Shown piece by piece: positions 26,282-34,208 of a stretch of DNA of 44,292 nucleotides; the stretch's first letter is position 1; each line of letters starts with the position of its first letter. The position numbers and the translations under genes were made by a program. Source of the stretch: Flavobacteriaceae bacterium (lineage in GTDB: Bacteria; Bacteroidota; Bacteroidia; Flavobacteriales; Flavobacteriaceae); the NCBI GenBank assembly GCA_024635765.1, contig JAGXIE010000166.1:1-44292 (forward strand), in the 5' to 3' direction. The notes below the pieces were generated by a model. That model saw nothing but the letters and a program-made list of their open reading frames with translations. It did no database searches and had not been told where the DNA came from.

Positions 26282-28137
26282 TTAGTGGTAAGGATGATGC
26301 TGCCTTTAGTATTTAATATGAATGTACCATTCCAAATGAACTCTTCATCTGATATGATGTTCCTTACTGTTTTTCCTTTAAGATTCATTTCGTCAAATCT
26401 GGACAGATCTAATTCTACCGGCTCATCATTTTTATTGATAATATGCACCACAGTTTCATCATCCAAAATTCTGAACAGTACGTAGATTCCATCATCTGGA
26501 GCAAAATGAATAGTTTTCCCTTGATGGATTGCCTTGCTATCCTTTCTATAATTCAATAGTTTTTTTAAATAAGATTGCATATCCTTTTGCTCAATAGTCA
26601 GACCTTCACCCGTAAATGCATTGACAGTATCGCCTTCCCATCCACCCGGAAAATCTGTTCGTATTAAACCATGATCACCAGGGTTTGCCGTGTCATTCAT
26701 TAAGATTTCAGTGCCATAATATATTTGCGGAATTCGCGGCAATACCAATAAATAGCTCAATGCAATTTTTGTGTTAGGAACATTTTCATCCAATTGGGTA
26801 AAAATTCTGCTCATATCGTGATTATCTGCAAATACCATGATGTCTTTAGGTGATGCATAATGAAAATCATTTGCTAAACCTTCATAGATTTTGACCATCC
26901 CTTTATCCCACTCTTCGTCTTCGGTCAATGCTTCGACAAGTAAACGCTGCATTGCGAAATCCATGGTAGATCTTAAGTTCGATTCATAACCGTCTCTGTT
27001 ATTTGCCCCTTTTTGCCAGTAACCTATCAATAATGGATTATAGCTCCACTCTTCACCAACAATACTAAAATTAGGATACTCCTCCATAATAGCGCCAGCC
27101 CAATTAGCCATAAATGCTTTATCGGGATAAGGATAAGTGTCTTGTCGAATACCACCTAATCCGAGCGTTTCTATCCACCAAATACTGTTTTGAGTGATAT
27201 AATTTGCCATAAACGGATTCTTTTGATTCAAATCTGGCATTGCCGGAACGAACCAACCATTATTTAATAATTCTTTATCAAATAATGAAGCATAACCATC
27301 TTGATTACTGGTCCTCCTATGATTGGATGTTTTTAGTTGTGCTTTACTTTCAAATTCATCTTGGTAGTTAACCCAATCACTAAAGGGCAAATCCTTCATC
27401 CACCAATGTTCGCTACCACAATGATTTGCAACCTGATCCATGATTAATTTTATACCTTTCGCTCTAGATCTATCGGCCAATTCTTTGTAATCTGATAGTG
27501 TCCCAAAACGAGGGTCCACCTCATAAAAATCGGTCATTGCATATCCATGATAGGAAGCTCTTGGCATATCATTAGTTAATAATGGAGTTGGCCAAATGGC
27601 GGTAAATCCCATATCGCTAATATAATCGAGATGGTCGATCATCCCTTTAATATCACCACCATGACGTGCATAATCATCTTCCCGATTGATGGTTTTTTCA
27701 GATAAATTGAGATTTTTATCATTGGCAGGCTTACTATTTGCAAAACGATCTGGAGTAATTAAATAAATTACGTCACTACTGTCGAATCCAATATACTCGC
27801 TTGAAAGTTTTTCTCGTGATTTAAGCTCGTAGGGCTGTGTGATTTTTTTTCCATTTTTAAATTTAAAAATAATTTTAAAAGTTCCTGGTCTAGCAGTTTC
27901 GATAATTTTCAAATCGATAAATAAATAGTTTGGGCTTTCTCCTTTACTGACTTTTTTAATAATGACACCTGGATAAGAAATCTCTGGTTGCGCATCGCTA
28001 ATATTGTCATGATTGACCAACAATTGCAGTTCGGTATTCTTAAAACCAATCCACCAATGTGGTGGCTCAATACGTTTTACTTGTGAAAAAAGTGTCATAC
28101 CAATTAAAAGTATAAAAATTTGGATTAGTTGTTTCAT
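26278..28137 (-). CDS. GH13 neopullulanase/cyclomaltodextrinase-type enzyme (SusA-like), exported
   Basis: I choose ATG 28137, which begins a clean signal peptide (KQLIQIFILLIGMTLFSQ) and gives 619 residues. An upstream ATG at 28167 overlaps the GH65 stop (TAATG) and would add ten residues. After the signal, RIEPPHWWIGFKNTELQLLV starts the N-terminal immunoglobulin-like cyclomaltodextrinase domain. The GH13 barrel has DQVANHCG, GIRQDTYP (nucleophile Asp), VGEEWSY (acid/base Glu) and FADNHDMSRIF, with a C-terminal beta domain. Members hydrolyse cyclodextrins, pullulan and maltodextrins. A periplasmic role processing imported oligosaccharides, as for SusA, is the likely job. Confidence 0.9.
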   Translation of the reverse strand: MKQLIQIFILLIGMTLFSQVKRIEPPHWWIGFKNTELQLLVNHDNISDAQPEISYPGVIIKKVSKGESPNYLFIDLKIIETARPGTFKIIFKFKNGKKITQPYELKSREKLSSEYIGFDSSDVIYLITPDRFANSKPANDKNLNLSEKTINREDDYARHGGDIKGMIDHLDYISDMGFTAIWPTPLLTNDMPRASYHGYAMTDFYEVDPRFGTLSDYKELADRSRAKGIKLIMDQVANHCGSEHWWMKDLPFSDWVNYQDEFESKAQLKTSNHRRTSNQDGYASLFDKELLNNGWFVPAMPDLNQKNPFMANYITQNSIWWIETLGLGGIRQDTYPYPDKAFMANWAGAIMEEYPNFSIVGEEWSYNPLLIGYWQKGANNRDGYESNLRSTMDFAMQRLLVEALTEDEEWDKGMVKIYEGLANDFHYASPKDIMVFADNHDMSRIFTQLDENVPNTKIALSYLLVLPRIPQIYYGTEILMNDTANPGDHGLIRTDFPGGWEGDTVNAFTGEGLTIEQKDMQSYLKKLLNYRKDSKAIHQGKTIHFAPDDGIYVLFRILDDETVVHIINKNDEPVELDLSRFDEMNLKGKTVRNIISDEEFIWNGTFILNTKGSIILTTK

Positions 28138-28166
28138 TTTTTTTCGATTTAAGAATAATAATTTCA

Positions 28167-30473
28167 TTAAACTGAAACTAAATTGTTTGGTTTGATGAGT
28201 ACTTCTTTATTATTTACAAATATTTTTAGTTCTTCTGTACCGATTAATTCAAATTTTGTGCTTCCTTGAGCTACATTTACTTTAAGGATTTGATTTCTAA
28301 AATTCACTTTAAATGAATAGCCATCCCATTGATTAGGAATTTTAGGAACGAACGATAAGGTATCATTTTTAATACGCATACCTCCAAAACCTTCAACGAT
28401 ACTCATCCATGTGCCAGCCATTGAAGTGATATGCAATCCTTCTTCGACTTCGTGATTATAATCATCCAGGTCTAAGCGAGACGTGCGTAAATAAAAGGTA
28501 TAGGCTTGATCCATCCTGTCCAGTTTTGCTGCTTGAATACTATGTACACAAGGTGACAAGGAACTTTCATGAACAGTAAAAGGCTCATAAAAATCGAAGT
28601 GTCGTTCTAGTTCTTCATTAGTAAAATGGTCTTCAAAAAAGTAGAATCCCTGAAGGGTATCTGCCTGTTTTATATATGGGGAACGTAATATTTTGTCCCA
28701 AGACCATTTTTGGTTAATTGGTCGTTGTGATTTATCGAGATTTGCAACGGTTATCAATTCTTTATCTAAAAATCCGTCTTGTTGCAAATAGACATCATGT
28801 TGTTCTGAATATGGAAAATACATATTGTCAGCTACTTTTTTCCATTCTTGTAATTCAGCCTTTGATAATTTGGCTTTATTCATGATACGCGTATAATCGG
28901 AATCATAGTGTTCTTTGACCTTATCTATATTTTCTAAAGCGTAATCTATACACCATTTGGCTAAATAATTGGTATAAAAATTATTATTCACGTTATTCTC
29001 ATATTCATTCGGACCAGTTACTCCCAAAATCACATACTTATTTTGAGCAGTTGAGAAATTAGCTCGTTGATGCCAAAAACGGGCAATACCAATTAATACT
29101 TCAAGACCTTTTTCGGGTATATAACTATAATCTCCCGTGTATCGATGATAATTGTAAATCGCGAAAGCTATGGCTCCGTTTCGATGAATTTCTTCAAAGG
29201 TAATCTCCCATTCGTTATGGCATTCTTCACCATTCATAGTTACCATTGGGTATAAAGCTGCGCCATTGGTAAAACCTAACTTTGCAGCATTTTCTATTGC
29301 TTTTTCTAGATGATGGTATCTATAAGTCAATAATTTACGGGCAACCTCTTGGTCTTTTGTTGACATATAGAACGGAATACAATAGGCTTCCGTATCCCAA
29401 TAAGTACTGCCTCCATATTTTTCGCCTGTAAACCCTTTTGGTCCGATATTTAAACGTGCATCCTTTCCTAAATATGTTTGATTCAATTGGAAAATATTAA
29501 AACGAATCCCTTGTTGCGCTTTGACGTCTCCTTTAATGGTAATGTCTGCCATCTTCCAGATTTTTGCCCAAGATTCTTTTTGAAGTTCAAGCAATTTTTC
29601 AAATCCAATTTGAGAGGCTTTCGTCAAGGTCTTTTTTGCTACTGAAACCAGTTCATTTTTGTCATGGTTACGATCCACTGTATAACCACCAAATTTGGTC
29701 AAGGTTATCGTATCTCCTTTATTGACATGGTTGTTATATTGAAATTCGATGTAATCTATCGTATCATTAATTGTTTTTTCTTGCTTTAAAACAGTTCCAT
29801 TAAGTGATACTTGGGTTTGCATTGCGGTACACACATGAAATTCCGTTTTCATAGTGTGCGATACAATAAATGCTTGTTCGTCCTCGAAATTTACATTTAG
29901 AGTATTCCAAAATTTATCGTCCCAATTACTGTCTTCATTAGTAATCCCTGCATCTAAATATGGAGCGAACACTACTTGAGCATCATTGTTTAATAGCGTT
30001 ACATTGTACCTTATTGCGCCCAACTCGTCCATCTCCAAACTTAAAAAACGTGTGGTTTCAACTTTGACTTCAATAAAATTGTGAAGCGTTATTTCAAAGC
30101 TTCGAGAAAGCCATCCTTCTTTCATGTTCAATTCTCTTCTAAAGTTTTTGACTTCTTTACAATTTGCCAAATCCAAAGACTCGCCATTGATGATCACTTT
30201 GATTCCGATCCAATTAGGAGCATTCAATACTTTGGCAAAATATTCAGGATAACCGTTTTTCCACCAGCCAACTCTGGTCTTATCCGGGTAATAAACACCT
30301 GCAATGTAACTTCCTTGAAACGTTTTGCCAGAATAATGTTCTTCAAAATTGGCGCGCTGACCCATGGCTCCATTGCCGATACTAAAAATACTTTCGGATG
30401 ATTTGATACGATCTGCATCAAAGCCTTCTTCAATTATTGACCAATTATTAGGTTGTATATAATCTTGATTCAT
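28167..30473 (-). CDS. GH65 family phosphorylase, probably maltose phosphorylase
   Basis: The 768-residue protein has no signal peptide, so it is cytoplasmic. It has the GH65 layout: N-terminal beta-sandwich (SIFSIGNGAMGQR at 28-40), (alpha/alpha)6 barrel with GSTYWDTEAY (355-364), and MNGEECHNEWEITFEEIHRN (413-432), the segment holding the catalytic acid Glu. RMDQAYTFYLRTSRLDLDDYN lies toward the C-terminus. Neighbouring beta-phosphoglucomutase strongly implies an inverting phosphorylase giving beta-glucose 1-phosphate. Maltose is the most likely substrate given the amylases; trehalose or kojibiose cannot be excluded from sequence reading. It saves one ATP per disaccharide compared with hydrolysis. 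Confidence 0.88.
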   Translation of the reverse strand: MNQDYIQPNNWSIIEEGFDADRIKSSESIFSIGNGAMGQRANFEEHYSGKTFQGSYIAGVYYPDKTRVGWWKNGYPEYFAKVLNAPNWIGIKVIINGESLDLANCKEVKNFRRELNMKEGWLSRSFEITLHNFIEVKVETTRFLSLEMDELGAIRYNVTLLNNDAQVVFAPYLDAGITNEDSNWDDKFWNTLNVNFEDEQAFIVSHTMKTEFHVCTAMQTQVSLNGTVLKQEKTINDTIDYIEFQYNNHVNKGDTITLTKFGGYTVDRNHDKNELVSVAKKTLTKASQIGFEKLLELQKESWAKIWKMADITIKGDVKAQQGIRFNIFQLNQTYLGKDARLNIGPKGFTGEKYGGSTYWDTEAYCIPFYMSTKDQEVARKLLTYRYHHLEKAIENAAKLGFTNGAALYPMVTMNGEECHNEWEITFEEIHRNGAIAFAIYNYHRYTGDYSYIPEKGLEVLIGIARFWHQRANFSTAQNKYVILGVTGPNEYENNVNNNFYTNYLAKWCIDYALENIDKVKEHYDSDYTRIMNKAKLSKAELQEWKKVADNMYFPYSEQHDVYLQQDGFLDKELITVANLDKSQRPINQKWSWDKILRSPYIKQADTLQGFYFFEDHFTNEELERHFDFYEPFTVHESSLSPCVHSIQAAKLDRMDQAYTFYLRTSRLDLDDYNHEVEEGLHITSMAGTWMSIVEGFGGMRIKNDTLSFVPKIPNQWDGYSFKVNFRNQILKVNVAQGSTKFELIGTEELKIFVNNKEVLIKPNNLVSV

Positions 30474-30525
30474 TTCTTTTTTAGATGTTAGATTTTATAG
30501 ATGATAGACCTCTTCGCGATTAGAT

Positions 30526-30551
30526 ATAGTGATCGTTGATCTTTTCACTAT
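30526..30551 (-). other. Intercistronic hairpin between pgmB and the GH65 gene
   Basis: A perfect 7-base inverted repeat (ATAGTGA at 30526-30532, TCACTAT at 30545-30551) encloses the pgmB TAG stop codon. It sits at the start of the 74-base gap, the largest inside this otherwise overlapping operon. It may tune mRNA processing or stability between the genes, or may be chance. Confidence 0.3.
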
Positions 30552-31213
30552 GTTCTTTTTTCTTTAATTAATTCATTTAGAAAATCTGTGTCAATCTCTG
30601 TAAAATCATTAAACACATAATCTGCTTTCTTCAAGGTTTCTTTATCACCAATTCCAATAGAGACCATACTTGCAATGTTTGCAGCTTTAATACCAGCGAG
30701 AGAATCCTCAAAAACAATGCAATCTTTAGGATTGCAATGCAATAGTGTGGCAGCTTTTAAGAATACTTCAGGGTTTGGTTTAGCTTTAGTTACGTCGTTA
30801 CCATCGACAATTACATCAAACTTATTCAATAAGTTGACTTTTTGTAAAATCATACGAGCATTTTTACTTGCAGAACCCAAAGCAATATGCTGATTCATAT
30901 CGTTTAAGTAATCCAATATTTTGGCCACATCTGGAAGAATTTCATTTTCATTCATTTTGTTGATGTAGCTTAAATAGTCATCATTCTTAAGTGACATCAA
31001 TTCCATAAATTCTTCCTCACTGATACTTTTCTTACCCCAAGTAAGGATTTTCTCAAGTGATTTTACTCGGCTAACACCTTTAAGTTGTTCGTTTTGAACT
31101 TCAGTAAAATCAACGCCAATGCTATTGGCTAGTTTTTTCCAAGCCAAAAAGTGATACTTCGCCGTATCTACTATGACTCCATCGAGATCAAATATGAATG
31201 CTTTTTTAGTCAT
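30548..31213 (-). CDS. pgmB: Beta-phosphoglucomutase (HAD superfamily)
   Basis: The 221-residue protein has HAD motif I FDLDGVIVDTAKYHFLAWKKLA (nucleophile and acid/base Asp), the cap-domain segment LKGVSRVKSLEKIL typical of beta-PGM, motif II ALGSASKNA, and motif IV KPNPEVFLKAA with VFEDSLAGIKAA. It interconverts beta-glucose 1-phosphate and glucose 6-phosphate in the cytoplasm. Paired with the GH65 phosphorylase it completes phosphorolytic maltose use. The start overlaps the transporter stop by 8 bases (31206-31213), indicating coupling. Confidence 0.93.
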   Translation of the reverse strand: MTKKAFIFDLDGVIVDTAKYHFLAWKKLANSIGVDFTEVQNEQLKGVSRVKSLEKILTWGKKSISEEEFMELMSLKNDDYLSYINKMNENEILPDVAKILDYLNDMNQHIALGSASKNARMILQKVNLLNKFDVIVDGNDVTKAKPNPEVFLKAATLLHCNPKDCIVFEDSLAGIKAANIASMVSIGIGDKETLKKADYVFNDFTEIDTDFLNELIKEKRT

Positions 31214-32738
31214 TAATTATAATTTTTCTAGTTGTAGTAACAGTTAAAGTCAATAGCCCCGCCAAGATCATGGAACAACCACCGATAATCAAAGCGTAAA
31301 TAGGTTGGTCGTCAAAAAATGAATTAAGTAAAAACCCGAGAATAGTACCGGCAACAATTTGTGGAATCACAATGAAAAAGTTAAAAACCCCCATAAAATA
31401 GCCCATTTTGGAAGCAGGCAGCGACCCAGATAACATAGAATAAGGAATAGATAAAATACTTGCCCATGCTATACCGACTCCGACCATTGCTAACAACAGA
31501 CCGACTTTATCAGAAAGAAAATAAATAGAAATCAGTCCAATACCACCCACAATTAATGCCAACATATGCGTGAATTTATTGCTCGTACGTCTAGCAATAA
31601 CAGGGAGTAAAAATGCAACCGCTGCAGCAACTCCATTATAAACCGTAAACATGACACTGACCCAATCAGCTCCATCATTATATAATTTAGATGTTGTGTC
31701 ATTCGTATCAAAAACATGACCTGTCACCGCTTTTGTTGTATATATCCACATCGCAAATAGTGCAAACCACGAAAAGAATTGCACCCAAGCCAATTGTTTC
31801 ATCGTTTTAGGCATATTAAGCAAATCTGTTATGATGTTTGTGAATCCATTCTTGATTTGATTCCTGCGAAGTTGAGAAACTATAGAAAACAGAAGGCCAA
31901 TTACTGCTAAACCTCCTGTTAGAATATATAATTCTTTGTGACTGTTTTCAATAGTATTTATTGAATATACATATATGGAACCTAGAACACCAAAAACCAA
32001 TAGCAACAATCCAACAGTCAATTGCTTTTTTAACGTAACACCTGTTTTTACTAATTCTTGATTTGGACTTAAAGAAATCTCTACTTTCTTGGCTTCCTCA
32101 AAAGCTTCCAACTCTTCTGGAGAATATTCTTTGGATTTTATTACGGTCCAAACTACGGCTAAAAGAAAGACAATGCCGCCTACGTAAAATGACCATTTTA
32201 CGGAAGGTGGAATAATCCCTTCCGGAGCCGTATTTTCAATACCAAACCAATTAGTAAACACATATGGTAATGCAGAACCTACAACAGCCCCAATTCCAAT
32301 AAAGAAACTTTGCATTGCGAACCCGAGGGTACGTTGTTTTTCTGGCAAATTGTCCCCAACAAAAGCCCTGAATGGCTCCATTGAAATATTGATTGAAGAA
32401 TCCATTATCCAAAGTGTTCCGATTGCGATCCATAATGTGGGTGAATTTGGCATTATGAATAATGCGATAGCAGATAAAATTGCACCTACAAGAAAATAAG
32501 GTCTTCTCCGTCCAAGCTTCGTCCATGTTCGATCCGAAAAATAACCCACAATCGGTTGAACGATTAGACCCGTAAGAGGTGCTGCTAACCAATAGAGTCC
32601 TATTTTGTCAACCTCTGCTCCTAATGTATCAAATATTCTGGATGTGTTTGCATTTTGTAAGGCAAAACCAAACTGAATTCCTAAAAACCCGAAACTCATG
32701 TTCCAGATTTCCCAAAATCCCAGTGTACGCTTTTTCAT
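31206..32738 (-). CDS. MFS sugar transporter (GPH/SLC45-like), probable maltose carrier
   Basis: The 510-residue membrane protein has about twelve hydrophobic segments. The N-terminus FWEIWNMSFGFLGIQFGFALQNANTSRIF, and GYFSDRTWTKLGRRRPYFLVGA with the cytoplasmic loop motif D-R-x-W..LGRRRP, are typical of GPH/SLC45-type sucrose/maltose carriers. A charged central loop (about 210-240, KEYSPEELEAFEEAKK) divides the halves. It probably imports maltose or short maltodextrins by cation symport across the inner membrane, feeding the GH65/PgmB pair. It is the first structural gene of the long minus-strand operon, 138 bases after lacI. Confidence 0.88.
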   Translation of the reverse strand: MKKRTLGFWEIWNMSFGFLGIQFGFALQNANTSRIFDTLGAEVDKIGLYWLAAPLTGLIVQPIVGYFSDRTWTKLGRRRPYFLVGAILSAIALFIMPNSPTLWIAIGTLWIMDSSINISMEPFRAFVGDNLPEKQRTLGFAMQSFFIGIGAVVGSALPYVFTNWFGIENTAPEGIIPPSVKWSFYVGGIVFLLAVVWTVIKSKEYSPEELEAFEEAKKVEISLSPNQELVKTGVTLKKQLTVGLLLLVFGVLGSIYVYSINTIENSHKELYILTGGLAVIGLLFSIVSQLRRNQIKNGFTNIITDLLNMPKTMKQLAWVQFFSWFALFAMWIYTTKAVTGHVFDTNDTTSKLYNDGADWVSVMFTVYNGVAAAVAFLLPVIARRTSNKFTHMLALIVGGIGLISIYFLSDKVGLLLAMVGVGIAWASILSIPYSMLSGSLPASKMGYFMGVFNFFIVIPQIVAGTILGFLLNSFFDDQPIYALIIGGCSMILAGLLTLTVTTTRKIIIND

Positions 32739-32762
32739 TATAGTATGATTAAATTAATACTA

Positions 32763-32785
32763 TTGATAAGCGAATAACTTATCAA
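32763..32785. promoter_or_regulatory. 8-base inverted repeat upstream of the transporter gene
   Basis: TTGATAAG (32763-32770) and CTTATCAA (32778-32785) form a perfect inverted repeat with a 7-base spacer, 25-47 bases before the transporter start codon. Geometry fits a dimeric regulator site or a 5'-leader hairpin. It overlaps the left arm of the larger repeat beside it by five bases, so the two could form alternative structures. Confidence 0.4.
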
Positions 32786-32821
32786 AACTTACTTGTGAGA
32801 AGTGAAAATATAAGTTTTGAT
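32781..32821. promoter_or_regulatory. 11-base inverted repeat between lacI and the transporter gene
   Basis: ATCAAAACTTA (32781-32791) and TAAGTTTTGAT (32811-32821) are perfect complements around a 19-base spacer. It lies downstream of lacI and upstream of the MFS gene on the same strand. It may be an AT-rich lacI terminator without a long U-run, an operator, or a leader hairpin. A -7-like TATATTTA lies just upstream on the minus strand (32839-32846), which would put this repeat in the transporter leader. Confidence 0.4.
32797..32812 (+). repeat. 16-base repeat, copy 1 (transporter promoter region)
   Basis: GAGAAGTGAAAATATA here is identical to 34156-34171 before susC. Both copies are on the plus strand and both lie in the non-coding DNA flanking lacI, one in front of each divergent arm of the glucan locus. 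A shared regulator site is possible; chance recurrence in AT-rich DNA is not excluded. Confidence 0.4.
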
Positions 32822-32876
32822 TGTAATTGAATTGGCTGTAAATATACTAAAGTTTTTAAATAAATAATTAAAATAT

Positions 32877-33929
32877 TTATTTTGTGGACTCACGTTCGAT
32901 TAGATTTGTCTCAATAACAAAGGTCTCATAATGTTCATCCTCATCTTCATCTTCATCTTCATTTTCAAGCTTATTTATCAACAAATCAGCTGCTTTCTCG
33001 CCCATTTCCTGACCGTGTTGACTAACTGTAGTGAGGCTCGGTGTTGCATGTTTAGAAAGGACCCCATCCGTAAACCCAATGAACTGAATGTCATCTGGTA
33101 TTTTTAGTCCAAGTTTCCTAGCCACTTTCATAGCGATAATCGCATAGAGCTCGTTTACGGCAAAAACGCCATCAATTTTTTTGTTCTTTTTGAAGAGTTC
33201 TTCTATCTCTACTTCAAGGGAATCTAGATGATCTTCTGAAAGCAATTCATCATCAACTTTCAATATAAGATGTGAATCTGCAATCATTTTATGCTCTTCC
33301 AAAGCTTGAAGATAGCCTTGTGTTCTCAATCGACCAACACTAACATAATCTTTTGTAGTGATTATGGCAACATGCTTACAACCGTTATTCAACAGTTTAT
33401 CCACAGCGTTTTTTGACCCCTTCAAGTCATCTATGATTACCTTGTCACAATTAATTTCGTTGACAACCCTATCAAACATGACGATAGGCATGCCCTGACT
33501 GATTGTTTCTATGAAATGATGATAATCCTGATACTGAAGGGTTTCTTTTGAAATAGAAAGGATAAAGCCATCAATACTGCCATTAGCAAGCATTTGCATG
33601 TTAATGACTTCTTTATCAAAAGATTCATTAGACAATCCTACAATAACATTATAACCTCGCTTATTGGCGACCAATTCGATACCTCTAATCACTTTAGAAA
33701 AAAAATGATGCACAATTTCAGGTATAATCACACCTATGGTCTTCGTTTTTCTATTCTTAAGGCTTAAGGCAATATTATTTGGTCGATAGTTATATAATTT
33801 GGCGAAAGCCTGGACTTTTTCTCTTGTATCTTCGCTAATTTCGATGCTATTTCGGAGCGCTTTAGAAACTGTTGAAATCGAAACATCCAATTCTCTAGCG
33901 ATTTGTTTTAGGGTGATTTTTTTCTTCAT
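32877..33929 (-). CDS. LacI/GalR-family transcriptional regulator of the alpha-glucan locus
   Basis: The 350-residue protein has an N-terminal LacI helix-turn-helix (TLKQIARELDVSISTVSKAL, residues 5-24) and hinge (YNYRPNNIALSLKNRKTKTIG). A periplasmic-binding-protein-like effector domain follows (GVIIPEIVHHFFSKVIRGIE, DGVFAVNELYAI, DIQFIGFTDG). An acidic Asp/Glu repeat sits near the C-terminus before HYETFVIETNLIERES. It lies between the divergent susC arm and the transporter arm, and a LacI-type palindrome is in the adjacent intergenic region, so it very likely controls this locus and perhaps itself. Whether it represses or activates, and whether the effector is maltose, cannot be read. Confidence 0.9.
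   Translation of the reverse strand: MKKKITLKQIARELDVSISTVSKALRNSIEISEDTREKVQAFAKLYNYRPNNIALSLKNRKTKTIGVIIPEIVHHFFSKVIRGIELVANKRGYNVIVGLSNESFDKEVINMQMLANGSIDGFILSISKETLQYQDYHHFIETISQGMPIVMFDRVVNEINCDKVIIDDLKGSKNAVDKLLNNGCKHVAIITTKDYVSVGRLRTQGYLQALEEHKMIADSHLILKVDDELLSEDHLDSLEVEIEELFKKNKKIDGVFAVNELYAIIAMKVARKLGLKIPDDIQFIGFTDGVLSKHATPSLTTVSQHGQEMGEKAADLLINKLENEDEDEDEDEHYETFVIETNLIERESTK
32935..32964. repeat. Hexanucleotide repeat inside lacI
   Basis: Five TCATCT-like units in a row (three exact, the outer two with one change) encode an alternating Asp/Glu run in the regulator's C-terminal part. Units are in frame, so slippage would change length by two residues without a frameshift. Confidence 0.7.
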
Positions 33930-34001
33930 TTTTCTTAAAATAAGACCGAATTTAGCGAAATAATTTTTACAATTAAATTTTTACCATTCCGAAGTTGACA
34001 G

Positions 34002-34033
34002 TAAATATACTTCATAATTGCTTATTTGATAAA
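34002..34033 (-). promoter_or_regulatory. Candidate lacI promoter (Bacteroidota type)
   Basis: On the minus strand TTTA (34030-34033), a 20-base spacer, then TATATTTA (34002-34009) each differ by one base from the Bacteroidota TTTG...TAnnTTTG consensus at correct spacing. Transcription would start roughly 65 bases before the lacI ATG. Confidence 0.4.
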
Positions 34034-34083
34034 TTTTGTGTATTTTCATTGGAATCTATCCAATTAAAAAAAAGTTTTTAACA

Positions 34084-34097
34084 CGAAAACGTTTTCG
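34084..34097. promoter_or_regulatory. Candidate LacI-family operator before susC
   Basis: CGAAAACGTTTTCG is a perfect 14-base palindrome with the central CG typical of LacI/GalR operators. It lies 111 bases before the susC ATG and 154 bases before the lacI ATG, inside the longest intergenic stretch of the window (33930-34208, 279 bases). I saw no second full copy elsewhere in the window. Confidence 0.65.
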
Positions 34098-34155
34098 CTA
34101 GGCAATTAAAAGCATGTAACAATATATATACCTAAATTTTACATAGATTTAACCC

Positions 34156-34171
34156 GAGAAGTGAAAATATA
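34156..34171 (+). repeat. 16-base repeat, copy 2 (susC promoter region)
   Basis: This is identical to 32797-32812 and lies 37 bases before the susC start, where core promoter elements are expected. A weak TTTA (34148-34151) and TAAATTTC (34173-34180) flank it with a 21-base spacing, so it could lie between -33 and -7. Confidence 0.4.
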
Positions 34172-34208
34172 TTAAATTTCAAAAGCAACTAACTCTTAAG
34201 AATAGTGT

